A DNA stretch of 64,000 nt, taken from positions 175,315 to 239,314 of the forward strand of contig NC_020050.1 of the NCBI RefSeq assembly GCF_000317535.1, in the 5' to 3' direction. The notes under the pieces were generated by a model, which searched no databases, was not told the DNA's origin, and saw only the letters and a program-made list of their open reading frames with translations. This stretch comes from Cylindrospermum stagnale PCC 7417. Its GTDB lineage: Bacteria > Cyanobacteriota > Cyanobacteriia > Cyanobacteriales > Nostocaceae. Both the position numbers and the translations under genes were made by a program. Shown piece by piece: positions 1-8,882 of the stretch. Position 1 is the first letter of the stretch. Each line of letters begins with the position of its first letter.

Positions 1-1
1 A

Positions 2-121
2 GCAGCCCAGGGTCATGATACCAGAGCAATTCAAGATTACTTGGGACACAAGAATATTCACCACACCGTGCGTTACACGCAAATGTCTCCCCAGAGATTT
101 GAATCTTTTTGGACGGACTGA
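2..121 (+). CDS. Tyrosine recombinase/integrase, C-terminal end (partial)
   Basis: The frame is open from the left edge of the window to a TGA at 119-121. Its product contains QDYLGHKNIHHTVRYTQ, the C-terminal signature of phage-type tyrosine recombinases: the LGH...H-T-x-x-Y block holding the late active-site His and the nucleophilic Tyr (the Y of VRYT). Only about 39 residues are inside the window, so the rest of the catalytic domain must lie to the left. It is short and partial, but the motif is unmistakable. It ends 7 bp from the stop of the convergent truncated restriction gene, which suggests the recombinase or its element created that truncation. Family knowledge: such enzymes move integrative elements or resolve plasmids. 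Which of these applies here cannot be seen. Confidence 0.8.
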   Translation, partial: AAQGHDTRAIQDYLGHKNIHHTVRYTQMSPQRFESFWTD

Positions 122-127
122 ATATAT

Positions 128-1312
128 CTACAATCCTTTGTGTGTAACCATTTCACTCAATATGGCGGAATTTTTTACGAATCGTTGCAATACCCCGCTT
201 TGCCCCCTTTCTTCAGCGACCAGCATATTCTCAAACACCTTACCCAACATCTCAGGGTCAACGGCTACATCCTCATCATCAGCAACGTTCTCAGCAACGG
301 TAAAGTTGTAATCGTTGAAAAATCCTAAAATGCTATTTTCTTCACTGGGGTCAAACAAAGAGTTGGGTAACTCAATTTGCGCCGGCGTAACTCTACCTGC
401 TGCGTCTTTAACTCCTTCCCCATAGTCCCTGTCAAACAGACCACCGTTGAGATAAGGAATCTTTCCCCAATCTGATGCAAAGTTGGGGCGTTCTTTATTC
501 AGAGTCTCAAAGAATAGTTCTTCTAATAAGTCTGCATAGTAGTTGGTATCATCTGGTTCTGGCTTGAGTTGCTTGTACTGTTGCGTTAAAAATCGCCTAT
601 CCCCTGCTAAAAATTCTTTTTTCTGAAGGAAGTAGAGAAACATAATTCTCCCCATGAGGCGCTGAGAGAATTGATGTAGGCGGCTGGAGTCTTCAAAATA
701 AGGGTCTGGGTTATACTGCTTGATAACTGTCTGAACCTTTTCAAACAAAGTCCTGTAGCCTCTGTAAAAGCTTTTAGTCAGCTTATCAACATCAAAGGCT
801 TCACACTGAACCTGATACAGTTCCTTGGGGTTGAAACTACGAACTGCGATCGCTTCTAATCTATCGCGGTCGTAATTAGTGGGGTTGATGCGGTCAATCA
901 ACAGTTTTCTAATGCCGATTTTGGCGCTCATCTGCTGCTTATCAAAGTCACGGCGCGGATTGACCAGCATTAGTTGCTTGTAGTCTTTGGTTCCCAGCAG
1001 TAGAAAATCAGTCGGACGCTGACATACACTGTTAGCGATCGCTTTCATTCGACCACTAGCTTTACTGGGAGAATTCCACTCCTCTGGTTTGAGGTGAAAC
1101 AACAAAACTTGTAGTTCACTATTACCTTGATTGGCAATCATGTAAGAGTGATAAATTGCCTCAAAACTACGGGATGATAATTGAAGGTCTTCTGTATTTA
1201 GCAGTTGGGCAGCAGAGTTGTAACCCAGTTTTTGAAACAGAGCAGCTATTTTTTCCGGACTGTTTATAGTTCTTACATCACCAAGCTGTAATAAACGCTC
1301 TGCCATCCTCAC
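128..1312 (-). pseudogene. Type II/IIG-like restriction-modification protein, truncated N-terminal part
   Basis: The 394-residue product resembles the N-terminal half of large Eco57I/PglX-like restriction-modification proteins. It has a long helical region, the block RRFLTQQ and the conserved segment DPEMLGKVFENMLVAEERGQSG near residues 350-375. In full-length relatives that segment is followed directly by FYTP and the methylase domain. Here it runs into about 20 unrelated residues (VLQRF...HKGL) and stops, so the methyltransferase core is missing. The truncation lies against the end of a convergent tyrosine recombinase. An XRE regulator gene sits 21 bp upstream on the same strand, a common arrangement for restriction-modification control proteins. 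The product is probably non-functional. The family assignment is good, the exact subtype unsure. Confidence 0.7.
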
Positions 1313-1333
1313 TCCTCAGATGAATTACCTCGA

Positions 1334-1585
1334 TTAGCCAAAATACTTCTGCTTTAAATCCTGACCTTGTTCACCAAATTCCTGTAGCTTCTGGTAAATC
1401 TTTTCCATTGCCATAGGTGATGGTTTATAGTGTCCATTCTCCCAACGGTTAATTGTGGGGTAAGTGACACCTATATGTGCTGCAAACTGCTCTTGTGTAA
1501 GTCCAGTCAAGGTGCGAAACTCACGTATCAGTCTCCCGATTTCCGGCTGTTTGACCACCAAAAGTTTGATTGTCATCTGCCTCAA
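1334..1585 (-). CDS. XRE-family helix-turn-helix regulator
   Basis: An 83-residue protein with an HTH_3 fold: IGRLIREFRTLTGLTQEQFAAHIGV is helices 1-2 and TYPTINRWENGHYKPSP is the recognition helix region. It is probably a dimeric DNA-binding repressor or controller. It lies 21 bp upstream of the truncated restriction-modification gene on the same strand and was probably its controller (C protein-like) or the antitoxin-like partner. The first residues MRQMTIKLLVVKQPEIG allow a second start at M4. No strong Shine-Dalgarno sequence decides between them. Confidence 0.85.
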   Translation of the reverse strand: MRQMTIKLLVVKQPEIGRLIREFRTLTGLTQEQFAAHIGVTYPTINRWENGHYKPSPMAMEKIYQKLQEFGEQGQDLKQKYFG

Positions 1586-1725
1586 GACTTAATTTAACAA
1601 GTGATATATCACACAAAACAATAGTTGCAATTATGAGTAATCACGACAAATAGTTTATGAAACTTTACGCAGATATTTCATCGTTTCTCAGTAAATACCC
1701 CTCAGCAAATACCGCAAAATTATAA

Positions 1726-1929
1726 ATTTTAGATAAATTGATGTCTATTTTCAATCATAAAAATAACCCATAGATAGCACAAAATTGACCGTCGTCTATT
1801 AAGCTGTTTAATCTTTTTCCAGAGAAAAACATTTAACCGCCGAAAGAGAGGCCACAACTTGCTATGAACAGAGTTGTCTGTGTACTTATCAGGGCTAAAT
1901 CAACTCTTTATGCAAATTTCTGAAAAAAG
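1726..1929 (+). repeat. Long direct repeat, copy 1 (about 200 bp)
   Basis: This stretch matches 7255-7450 at roughly 85-90 per cent over about 200 bp, including the shared words AAATAACCCATAGATA, AAGCTGTTTAATCTTTTTCC and TGTACTTATCAG. It contains a small conserved palindrome, ACAACT-N12-AGTTGT. It fills most of the 469-bp gene-free region 1586-2054, upstream of the first PEP-CTERM gene. It has no open frame of note. It could be a shared promoter/regulatory region, a non-coding RNA or a duplication junction. Confidence 0.75.
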
Positions 1930-2069
1930 ATCGTAGTAGTTATTTTGTACTACTAATAAATTAGACATTCCCACAATTAAGAAAGCAAATTAAACTGGTA
2001 ATATTAGGCAATCTGCGCCATCGCGCCCGCCACGGTACAATTTGTATAGGTTGTATGGAGAAAAACTTT

Positions 2070-2891
2070 ATGAAAATTAAATGGCTCTATTTCTTACCGG
2101 TTTTTTGTTTAGCAACTGTAGCTTCGCCATCAGCATCTTCTGCACAAGTCGTTGATTTTGAAGATTTAACCCTTTCATCAGAATCTTTCTACAATGGTGC
2201 TGATAATGCTGGCGGTTTCACAAGTCAAGGCGCATTTTTCAACAACAACTACAACTCAACATATCAAAGCTGGTCTGGGTGGTCTTATTCCAACACTACT
2301 AATACGACCACACCAGGATACCTTAACCAATATAGTGCTTATACTGGAGGTGGCTTTAATGGTTCGAGTAACTATGGAGTTGCTTTTACCTTCAATCCTG
2401 GCAGTGCTTATATCGATTTACCAACAGGTTTAAGTGCTAAGTCGGCTCAAATTACCAATACAACTTATGCCGCCTTATCAATACTTAACGGAGACCAGTT
2501 TGCCAAAAAGTTTGGTGGTGCTAGCGGTAACGACCCTGACTTTTTTCTATTGAACATTACGGGTCTTGATGCTGCAAATCAACAAACAGGTAGCGTCGAT
2601 TTTTATCTAGCAGATTACCGTTTTACAGATAATTCACAAGACTATCTTGTTGATACATGGAATTTTGTGGATCTATCGAGTTTGGGAGGAGCCACAAGGC
2701 TTTCTTTCGCAGTCACTTCTTCAGATATTGGGCTATTTGGTCTAAATACTCCAGCATATTTTGCCTTAGACAACCTTACTTTGGAACCCTCAAATGTGGC
2801 AACAGTTCCTGAACCGTTTTTCGTGCCTAGTTTATTAGGTTTTGCTGCTTTCGGTATTGGTTCACTCAAACGCAAGCTGAAACAGAGTTAA
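2070..2891 (+). CDS. PEP-CTERM sorting-domain protein, DUF4465-like
   Basis: Secreted protein of 273 residues from the second ATG. I prefer 2070 to 2055 because GGAG lies 9 nt upstream of it and the signal peptide (MKIKWLYFLPVFCLATVASPSASSA) starts there. The mature part opens with VVDFEDLTL and has the Gly/Asn/Tyr-rich YNGADNAGGF...YGVAF pattern of the DUF4465 beta-sandwich family. The C-terminus has VPEP, a hydrophobic stretch and the basic tail LKRKLKQS, the PEP-CTERM signal recognised by exosortase. It is therefore probably an exported, exopolysaccharide-associated surface protein. Repeat copy 1 ends about 140 bp upstream. No neighbouring exosortase is visible. Confidence 0.85.
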   Translation: MKIKWLYFLPVFCLATVASPSASSAQVVDFEDLTLSSESFYNGADNAGGFTSQGAFFNNNYNSTYQSWSGWSYSNTTNTTTPGYLNQYSAYTGGGFNGSSNYGVAFTFNPGSAYIDLPTGLSAKSAQITNTTYAALSILNGDQFAKKFGGASGNDPDFFLLNITGLDAANQQTGSVDFYLADYRFTDNSQDYLVDTWNFVDLSSLGGATRLSFAVTSSDIGLFGLNTPAYFALDNLTLEPSNVATVPEPFFVPSLLGFAAFGIGSLKRKLKQS

Positions 2892-3010
2892 TTGCAACAG
2901 GCATGGGGTTGAGCCACAGCATTAAATCAATTGCTCACAACCATTTTAGGCGATTGCCTCCGGCACAACCGTATGCCAATCGCCACTTCGTACTCTTGAT
3001 GAGGTGATGT

Positions 3011-3121
3011 CTACTGATGCGGCACGAAAGCTGATATAAATTGCCGCAACAAATAGTCGGTGAATATGGGAGCATCAAGGGTACATAATTGCTGTAACGC
3101 TTGAAATATCTGGTGTTTAAG
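3011..3121 (-). pseudogene. Remnant of an unidentified gene (C-terminal fragment)
   Basis: On the minus strand a frame ending with TAG at 3011-3013 reads LKHQIFQALQQLCTLDAP, then IFTDYLLRQFISAFVPHQ. The amphipathic, protein-like composition suggests the last 35-40 residues of a real protein. Upstream it runs into the GC-rich repeat and loses any start. The family is not recognised. This is inferred from composition only. Confidence 0.3.
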
Positions 3122-3277
3122 GACTGTTAGTTGCGATGGCGTTCCGCCCGCCTACGGCGCTCGCTCGCGGCTGTTTTTGGGGAATTTACACTATTGATTT
3201 TGACTTTTACCAACTTTTGATGATTGAATAGTCTCTTTCCTTATACCCAAAACCCCTAAAAAATCAATGTTACTCTG

Positions 3278-3319
3278 CTCTCAAATACCAACATTTGGGT
3301 GAAATTTGGTATTTGAGAG
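3278..3319. other. Hairpin, 13-bp perfect stem
   Basis: CTCTCAAATACCA (3278-3290) pairs with TGGTATTTGAGAG (3307-3319) around a 16-nt loop. It lies 387 bp past the end of the first PEP-CTERM gene. A run of five A on the right and none of T on the left make it a weak terminator candidate. It could also be a small mobile palindrome. Confidence 0.5.
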
Positions 3320-3473
3320 AGTAAAAACCACTTTTTTAGTAAAAGCGTACTAAATTCTGACTCCTTGTTGCCTTCCTATAATTGCGTAAAACAGGAGTTC
3401 CTCAAAACGCTGAAAGCTATATATAACAAGCTTTTCTAGCCCCTATTTCCGCATTTGCAGGGATCTCGGCTCA

Positions 3474-3614
3474 ATGCCTACAAAAGTCAAAAAAACGGAC
3501 GTATTCATTCCGTTTCTACAGGCGTTGAACCCTCGTAAATTGGCAGAGGTATTGCAATCGTTAAAAAGCGTACTTCTTTACGTAAAGCTGAACAGAAACA
3601 TGCTTGATTTGTAA
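3474..3614 (+). CDS. Small open frame, 46 residues, unknown
   Basis: ATG at 3474 to TAA at 3612-3614. The product begins MPTKVKKTDVFIPFLQALNP and ends NRNMLDL. It is basic at the N-terminus with a regular helical pattern in the middle. The codons look used, but no homologue is recognised and no ribosome-binding site stands out. It may be a real small gene or the start of a lost longer one. Confidence 0.3.
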   Translation: MPTKVKKTDVFIPFLQALNPRKLAEVLQSLKSVLLYVKLNRNMLDL

Positions 3615-3713
3615 CTTTTCTACTTTTTTACTTTGGTTCTTCTCAACTCAGCTTCCCTGAGTTATTTTGTGCTTCTTAGTCTAAAGTCCAGTTATTTGGC
3701 TAAAATTTTTTAT

Positions 3714-4346
3714 TTATTTTCTTTTTAACATAACTCCAAAGCAGCCAGCCAAAATAGAACCGAGGATAGTTGAAGGTTCAGGTACTGTTTGATAAACAGT
3801 ATTCGTCACCGTTAATTTTGAGGAGCCAATATTATCAATTACATCGATCACACCGATGCCCACGTTATAATTACCAGAGTTGGCAAAGGTATAGCTAAAA
3901 GAAGAATTTCCGGTTAGAGGGATAACTGAGTTGCTAATTGTCACAAAAGCACGATCACTGGAGAAAGTATCATAGGTTAAGAAGGAATAGTCGAAACTGA
4001 TAACATCCCCAGCCAGAATATTAAAAGTTTTCTTGATAGCAGAACCTTCGGTAGCATCAAAACCAAGGTCTCCTGAATTGAGACCTAAAAAAGTTTCTAG
4101 GGAGTTAATATAAGTTGAGTCATTGCTGGAGACATTGTAGTTGTAAGCGTCATCACTGCCATCGGCAAAGGCATTGGTTAGCGTCACCTTACTAGGAACT
4201 GCAATAACATCACCTGACCTGCCCCAACTACTCAAATCAAGACTGGCAGCAAAAGAGGGGGAGACAATGGTGAAGCTGCTCAAACTCAACAAGCTGAAAA
4301 TCACAGCCTTGTGAATTTTTCGTGGCATAAAAGTTGTAATTAACAT
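3714..4346 (-). CDS. PEP-CTERM sorting-domain protein
   Basis: A 210-residue exported protein. The start at 4346 is supported by AGGAG about 8 nt upstream. The signal peptide runs to about residue 34 (...SFTIVSPSFAAS). The mature part is beta-rich and Asn/Ser/Thr-rich. The C-terminus TVPEPSTILGSILAGCFGVMLKRK is a textbook PEP-CTERM: a VPEP motif, a hydrophobic helix and a basic tail. Family knowledge says it is processed by an exosortase and linked to the outer surface or to exopolysaccharide. It is transcribed in the same direction as the RTX gene to its right, with a 111-bp gap. No enzymatic motif is visible. Confidence 0.85.
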   Translation of the reverse strand: MLITTFMPRKIHKAVIFSLLSLSSFTIVSPSFAASLDLSSWGRSGDVIAVPSKVTLTNAFADGSDDAYNYNVSSNDSTYINSLETFLGLNSGDLGFDATEGSAIKKTFNILAGDVISFDYSFLTYDTFSSDRAFVTISNSVIPLTGNSSFSYTFANSGNYNVGIGVIDVIDNIGSSKLTVTNTVYQTVPEPSTILGSILAGCFGVMLKRK

Positions 4347-4457
4347 ATCAAACTCCTACAGTTAAACTGAAATAGGTTGTGTGTAAATCTACGTCTAGAT
4401 ACAAGCCTTTCTATTACCATCCAAAGTAAAGGAAAACTTAGAGGGTAAAGTAAAGCC

Positions 4458-7190
4458 CTAAAACGCGAAGTTGCTGGGGCTATCGAGGATGCCTGGATTT
4501 GTTAAGTTCACCGTGATAAAAGGTCTGAAGATATCACCAGCAGCGAGTCCATCACTGTCAATTTGCACGCTGAAATTGCTAGCACTATTACCCAGCACAA
4601 CTTTCACATAGTTATCAGCTATGGCGTTAGTGCCGTTGTAGCCACCTGCAACTAGGCTATCGAGCAGTTGAGTGAAGACAATATTATCCTTGCCAACCTC
4701 AAAATCTGTAATCGTGTCTCCGCGATCGCGAATGCTAGTGTAGACAAATTGGTCATTACCGCCACCACCTGTAAGTTTATCTGCACCTTGTAAGCCGATG
4801 AGGTGATCGCTATTTAAAGTGCCAGTCAGTTCATCACGACCTGACGTACCAAGAATTTCAGTTTTCGTATCGAGCTGGATTGTTCCATCACTGAACTCTA
4901 TAGTTTCAATAGATTTCAATACATCAATACCAAGACTAACATCACTTAAATCTTGTAAAAGATAAGAACTATTAGACTGCTTTATCAGCGATATTTTTGA
5001 TTGGGGACGGGAAATACGTAAAGTATCATTTCCAGCGCCCCCATCAATAGTATCATTGCCAAAGCCACTGTCAATAATGTCATCACCTATACCACCGTTA
5101 ATGATATCATCACCATTATCACCGTACAGAGTGTCATTACCCGCGTTCCCATTAATAGTATCGTCTCCACCAGAACCAAAGATAATATTAGAAAGATTAT
5201 CTCCCTCTAAGAGTTCTCCATCATCAGTTCCTGTTTCAGGTTCAACAAAGAAAAAATCATCGCGGACGCTGAAAACAGAATTGCCATTAAAAGAAGCAGG
5301 AATAATATTACCAGTAGATGGAGCAAATAACTCTATTGTCCAGGTTTCTTCTCCTTCTTGTAACCCGTCTTGTTTTAGACCCCAGTAATCATTAATAGGT
5401 CCAATTATATCCAAAACTTCTTGTGATAAACCAGTTGTATCCAAACCTTCAAAATGTATATCAACGGTTGTCTGAACACTAGGTAATAAAGTCAGTACAC
5501 CTTCAGGCAGAGTACCAGACTCAAAATCATTTGCGGATATTGGACTATCTCCTGTAGGTTTGACACGCCATCCGATTTCTTCTGTCTGATTTGTATCGCC
5601 ATTCCGATTAATACTGAATCTGATGGCTTGCCCGGTATCATAAACTTTACCTTCAGTAAGAACAGAGCTAGTATATGTATTAACTACCCACTCTGGTTGA
5701 ATAGACTTAGCTTCCAGATAAGCTTCACCTTCACTAACAATAGAGCTAGTATATGTATTAACTACCCGCTCTGGTTGAATAGACTTAGCTTCCAGATAAG
5801 CTTCACCTTCACTAACAATAGAGCTAGTATATGTATTATCTACCCGCTCTGGTTGAATAGACTTAGCTTCCAGATAAACTTCACCTTCACTAACAATAGA
5901 GCTAGTATATGTATTATCTACCCGCTCTGGTTGAATAGACTTAGCCTCTGGAGTTACAGCTAATGGTTCTGGTTCTTCTAACAAAAGAGGTGAAAAATTA
6001 TTTAGTAATCGTTGATTTCTGGGTGCAAACCCGCCTGAAACTAAGGAAAAGTTCCAAAGTGTCCCGCCTAAAGCAGCCTGGACTGTAACAGTAATATTAC
6101 CTTTACTATTATCAGGGATTCTAAAATCAATTGGCATTCCAGTAACACTAACAGTTCCTGTATCAAGGAGGGTTGTATTACCATCTTTAATAATTAGTCT
6201 GTCTGGAATAGAATATGATGTAAATTGACCTGTAATAATTTGTTTGGGCGCAACTGGTGCAGTAAATGTAAAGTTTCCTTGACTGCCACTTTCTATAAGT
6301 TTGTCAAATATTTTTTCTTGATTTTTTAAGTCAAAATTAATAATATCATTACTACCATTAATGGGAAAAGATCCTTCTGATTTATAAAAAACTACTCCTG
6401 AAATATTAGATTCTCTACGAATGACATAGTTATCAATAGTCACTTTGAATGTTTCTGTCTCCTCTTTTAAATCGTCGAAAATAGAACTAAGAGCAACAGT
6501 TACTTTTTGCTGACCAGCACTAAGTTTTATCCATTGGTTATCATTTTCTAAGCCCAAACTTCTTGCTGGGGATGGCAGACTAGCTAAACTATTTGACTTT
6601 AAATCGGATTTAAAACTGCCTGTGCCGCTAAAATCAAGATGAAACCAAATATCTTTTGATAGCCCACTAGCAGCACCAGGACCCGTCAGGGAAATTTCGA
6701 GTAAGATATCTTCGCCCTCAATATAACTTGACTTACCACCGTTTATGGAAAGCTGAACACCATAGCTGAAGTCATCGGTTACTTTTATATCTATTGGGGT
6801 CCAGCTTTTATTATAATAATCATTAGTTACTCGACTTGCCAGCATTGCTGGATATTCTGGTGCTAAATCTTGGACTCGTAAATATTCATATACTCTGCCT
6901 ACAAAATCATCGGCATCAACAAGGCATCCTTCGGTATTACCAGTATTTATTCCACGATGAAAAACAATTGATTTACGGTTTGGTATTGGATCAGGATTTG
7001 TCGGCGTTCCAAAACGAAAAGAACTAGAAAATCTTTCAAATAACCAATAGCTAGCTTTGTAATCTCCAGCAGCCCAAGGAGTAGCATCATCCCAAAAGCC
7101 ACTTCCTGTGATTATTTTACTTCCGTCAGTAAATGTGTACTCAGCCAATCCATTATCTTTGCGTGTTACTGTGATGGTTGGATTTGCCAT
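4458..7190 (-). CDS. Large RTX (haemolysin-type Ca2+-binding) repeat protein
   Basis: A 910-residue, acidic, Gly/Asp/Asn-rich protein. Residues about 1-390 form an unassigned region with Calx-beta-like stretches (EGEDILLEISLTGP). Residues about 425-530 hold four near-identical 26-residue repeats built on EAKSIQPERVDNTYTSSIVS. Residues about 670-740 hold at least six RTX nonapeptides of the GGxGxDxI type (GNAGNDTLYGDNGDDIINGG), and a second short RTX block follows near 810 (LQGADKLTGGGGNDQFVY). There is no N-terminal signal peptide, as expected for type I secretion through a C-terminal signal. It is probably a secreted adhesin or surface-layer-like protein that folds on binding calcium. No ABC exporter genes are nearby. 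Copy 2 of the 200-bp repeat lies directly upstream. Confidence 0.85.
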   Translation of the reverse strand: MANPTITVTRKDNGLAEYTFTDGSKIITGSGFWDDATPWAAGDYKASYWLFERFSSSFRFGTPTNPDPIPNRKSIVFHRGINTGNTEGCLVDADDFVGRVYEYLRVQDLAPEYPAMLASRVTNDYYNKSWTPIDIKVTDDFSYGVQLSINGGKSSYIEGEDILLEISLTGPGAASGLSKDIWFHLDFSGTGSFKSDLKSNSLASLPSPARSLGLENDNQWIKLSAGQQKVTVALSSIFDDLKEETETFKVTIDNYVIRRESNISGVVFYKSEGSFPINGSNDIINFDLKNQEKIFDKLIESGSQGNFTFTAPVAPKQIITGQFTSYSIPDRLIIKDGNTTLLDTGTVSVTGMPIDFRIPDNSKGNITVTVQAALGGTLWNFSLVSGGFAPRNQRLLNNFSPLLLEEPEPLAVTPEAKSIQPERVDNTYTSSIVSEGEVYLEAKSIQPERVDNTYTSSIVSEGEAYLEAKSIQPERVVNTYTSSIVSEGEAYLEAKSIQPEWVVNTYTSSVLTEGKVYDTGQAIRFSINRNGDTNQTEEIGWRVKPTGDSPISANDFESGTLPEGVLTLLPSVQTTVDIHFEGLDTTGLSQEVLDIIGPINDYWGLKQDGLQEGEETWTIELFAPSTGNIIPASFNGNSVFSVRDDFFFVEPETGTDDGELLEGDNLSNIIFGSGGDDTINGNAGNDTLYGDNGDDIINGGIGDDIIDSGFGNDTIDGGAGNDTLRISRPQSKISLIKQSNSSYLLQDLSDVSLGIDVLKSIETIEFSDGTIQLDTKTEILGTSGRDELTGTLNSDHLIGLQGADKLTGGGGNDQFVYTSIRDRGDTITDFEVGKDNIVFTQLLDSLVAGGYNGTNAIADNYVKVVLGNSASNFSVQIDSDGLAAGDIFRPFITVNLTNPGILDSPSNFAF
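5645..5955 (-). repeat. Four 78-bp tandem repeats inside the RTX gene
   Basis: The word AGAGCTAGTATATGTATTA recurs at 5664, 5742, 5820 and 5898, exactly 78 bp apart. Each unit encodes 26 residues (EAKSIQPERV..., with V/A and D/V variants). The DNA identity between units is very high, so the array is recent or kept uniform. Because 78 is a multiple of 3, unit gain or loss keeps the reading frame. Confidence 0.9.
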
Positions 7191-7254
7191 AAAATTTGCA
7201 GTAAAATTTATCTTTCTTAGATAAATTTACTGAAAATTTTTGAACAAGTCAATA

Positions 7255-7450
7255 ATTTTAGATAAATTAATAACTGCTTTTCAATAATAAAAATAACCCA
7301 TAGATACCACAAAATTGACCGTCGCATATTAAGCTGTTTAATCTTTTTCCAGAGAAAAACATTTAACAACCAAAAGAGAGGCTACAACTTGCTATGAAGA
7401 GAGTTGTCTGTGTACTTATCAGAGCTAAATCAACTCTTTATGCAAATTCC
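7255..7450 (+). repeat. Long direct repeat, copy 2 (about 200 bp)
   Basis: Second copy of the repeat at 1726-1929, in the same orientation on the plus strand. It occupies most of the 362-bp gene-free stretch 7191-7552 upstream of the minus-strand RTX gene, so its orientation relative to the adjacent gene is opposite to that of copy 1. The palindrome ACAACT-N12-AGTTGT and the block TGTACTTATCAG are conserved. The 5.5 kb between the copies holds the whole secreted-protein cluster. Confidence 0.75.
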
Positions 7451-7552
7451 CGAAAATAGATTTCAGTTGCAAGATATCGCCCCCTCTTTCCTCGTTTCCC
7501 CTAAGAAAATTTCCCAAACCAGCCAGGGCAACCTCACGGTAATGAGGCTTTT

Positions 7553-7913
7553 GTGAAACTGCGATCGCTGGTGGCGAAGGCAAAGAACCAAATAATTATC
7601 ATACCTGTGGGAACAGACCCTTATGGGCGAACTGTGGCTGAGGTAGTGGCTGACGTTTCCGATCCTTTGGGAATTGAGTTGAGCTTCCAAGAAGAAATGC
7701 TCAAATCTGGTAATGCTTACTTTGATAGTAAGTATGCTCTTAATTGCCCCAACCACGATGCTTTTGAAAATGCTGAAAAGATAGCGATAGCGTATCCCTA
7801 ACGGGATGCCCTGCACTCAGCGCTCCGCAGGAATCGCCAATGGTGCTGGTGTATGGGGAAAAACCGGAATGTCCAAGCCTTGGGATTACCGCAAACGATT
7901 GAGGGAAAAGTAA
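7553..7913 (+). pseudogene. Staphylococcal nuclease-like (thermonuclease) fragment, frameshifted
   Basis: The first frame (7553-7801) reads IIPVGTDPYGRTVAEVVADV, then LQF-type and EEMLKSGNAYF segments. This is the C-terminal half of an SNase-fold nuclease, with the conserved D-x-Y-G-R-x-x-A motif. It then breaks at a short repeat-like insertion (GCGATAGCGTATCCCTAACG) and resumes in another frame as QRSAGIANGAGVWGKTGMSK, ending PWDYRKRLREK at 7913. The N-terminal half of the domain is missing. The gene is therefore doubly broken: 5' truncated and interrupted by about 15-45 bp of a small palindromic repeat. Confidence 0.75.
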
Positions 7914-8025
7914 CCTGGAATAAAGGTTCAAACGGTGACTATGCCTGCAACCACCCTGAAACGGTTGGGCAACAGCAATCATCTCATTTTTTCCTGGCCC
8001 TCTATAGCAAGTTTCCATAGCTCGT

Positions 8026-8646
8026 CTAACCTGCCCACGCAGCTTGAAAAAAGTCACGCTCACAAAGCATAGCGTAGCGGTATGTTGAGTAGACTAATGT
8101 TGTAGCACTAGCGTAATTTTCGACTAAACTTTCTAATTGTTGTGCCAGCGGTTGAAAGTCTGCACTGCTGTAAGTGCGAATCCAGTCTGCATAGGAGTGA
8201 TTGGGGATGTTATCAACAGCTAACTGCTCTCCCAAAAAAGCATACAAACGCATACAGGGGGACATCGCCGCAGCCGTTAAACCCACGTCTCCACCCCAAG
8301 CAGTAGCTAACAAAAAGTCAGTGTAGCGACGGGTGGCGGTTCCCGGTTCTACTGAGCGCAAATTGACTCCCCACTGAGTAGCATAGCCTTCATGTAGACG
8401 TAGTTCTTCCATAACTCCACCAGCTAGGTTGTGAAATGTAGTAAACCCTAGCCAGTCTGGCGCTTTAGCAGCAGCTACACTGTAAGCACGAGCAAAAGCT
8501 TCCAAGAAAAAAGCATCTTGTCCAACGTAGTAGGCAAATTTATCAGGCTCCAAAGTACCATCACCAATACCCTGTACAAAGGGATGCTCTAGGCAAGCTA
8601 GGGCCAAGTCTTTATTTGCTGCCCATAATTCAGTAAATAGAGTCAT
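8026..8646 (-). CDS. tenA: TenA-family thiaminase II-like protein
   Basis: A 206-residue all-helical TenA/heme-oxygenase-fold protein. Typical features are LEHPFVQGIGDGTLEPDKFAYYVGQD at the N-terminus, FHNLAGGVMEELRLHE in the middle and the Cys/Tyr-rich C-terminal half. In the family TenA hydrolyses aminopyrimidine products of thiamin breakdown so that the pyrimidine can be salvaged (EC 3.5.99.2). Some members have lost the catalytic Cys and act otherwise. No other thiamin genes are in the window, so this is an isolated salvage function. No TPP riboswitch is apparent upstream. The start at 8646 gives the usual MTLFTELW N-terminus. Confidence 0.9.
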   Translation of the reverse strand: MTLFTELWAANKDLALACLEHPFVQGIGDGTLEPDKFAYYVGQDAFFLEAFARAYSVAAAKAPDWLGFTTFHNLAGGVMEELRLHEGYATQWGVNLRSVEPGTATRRYTDFLLATAWGGDVGLTAAAMSPCMRLYAFLGEQLAVDNIPNHSYADWIRTYSSADFQPLAQQLESLVENYASATTLVYSTYRYAMLCERDFFQAAWAG

Positions 8647-8882
8647 TAGTCAGTTATATTCTCCTTTGAGGAATAGCGGGCGGGTAGGCGATCGCTTTGC
8701 ACCATCGCGCTCCATCCCCTAAGAATGATTTGCAGCACCACCAAAAATCAATTACCCTGATAAATCCATTCTCTCCCCGCCTTCTCTGCCGCTAAATATA
8801 GTGAGCGGTTTTTGCTGTCTACCTTAATCAAAGCATAGTTAGTTGAAAAAATCAGTCAGGATTGCTTGTGTCTGCTAAATTT

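Larger units (their letters stand above)
2892..3713. other. 822-bp gene-poor spacer between two PEP-CTERM genes
   Basis: No full-length gene is visible. The spacer holds a probable gene remnant (3011-3121, minus), a strong hairpin (3278-3319) and a 46-codon open frame (3474-3614), each listed separately. It also carries a GC-rich cyanobacterial repeat fragment (GGCGTTCCGCCCGCCTACGG) near 3137-3156. The rest is AT-rich with no recognisable feature. Confidence 0.6.

Noticed and set aside
128-1312. Intact BREX/PglX methylase
   Set aside because: The FYTP motif and the whole methylase core are absent and no other BREX gene is near.
7463-8063. Minus-strand frames overlapping the SNase remnant and the tenA end
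   Set aside because: They are shadows of the SNase pseudogene and spacer, with biased composition and no homology pattern.
8647-8882. TPP riboswitch in front of tenA
   Set aside because: No thi-box-like CTGAGA or matching conserved core could be found on the minus strand upstream of 8646.
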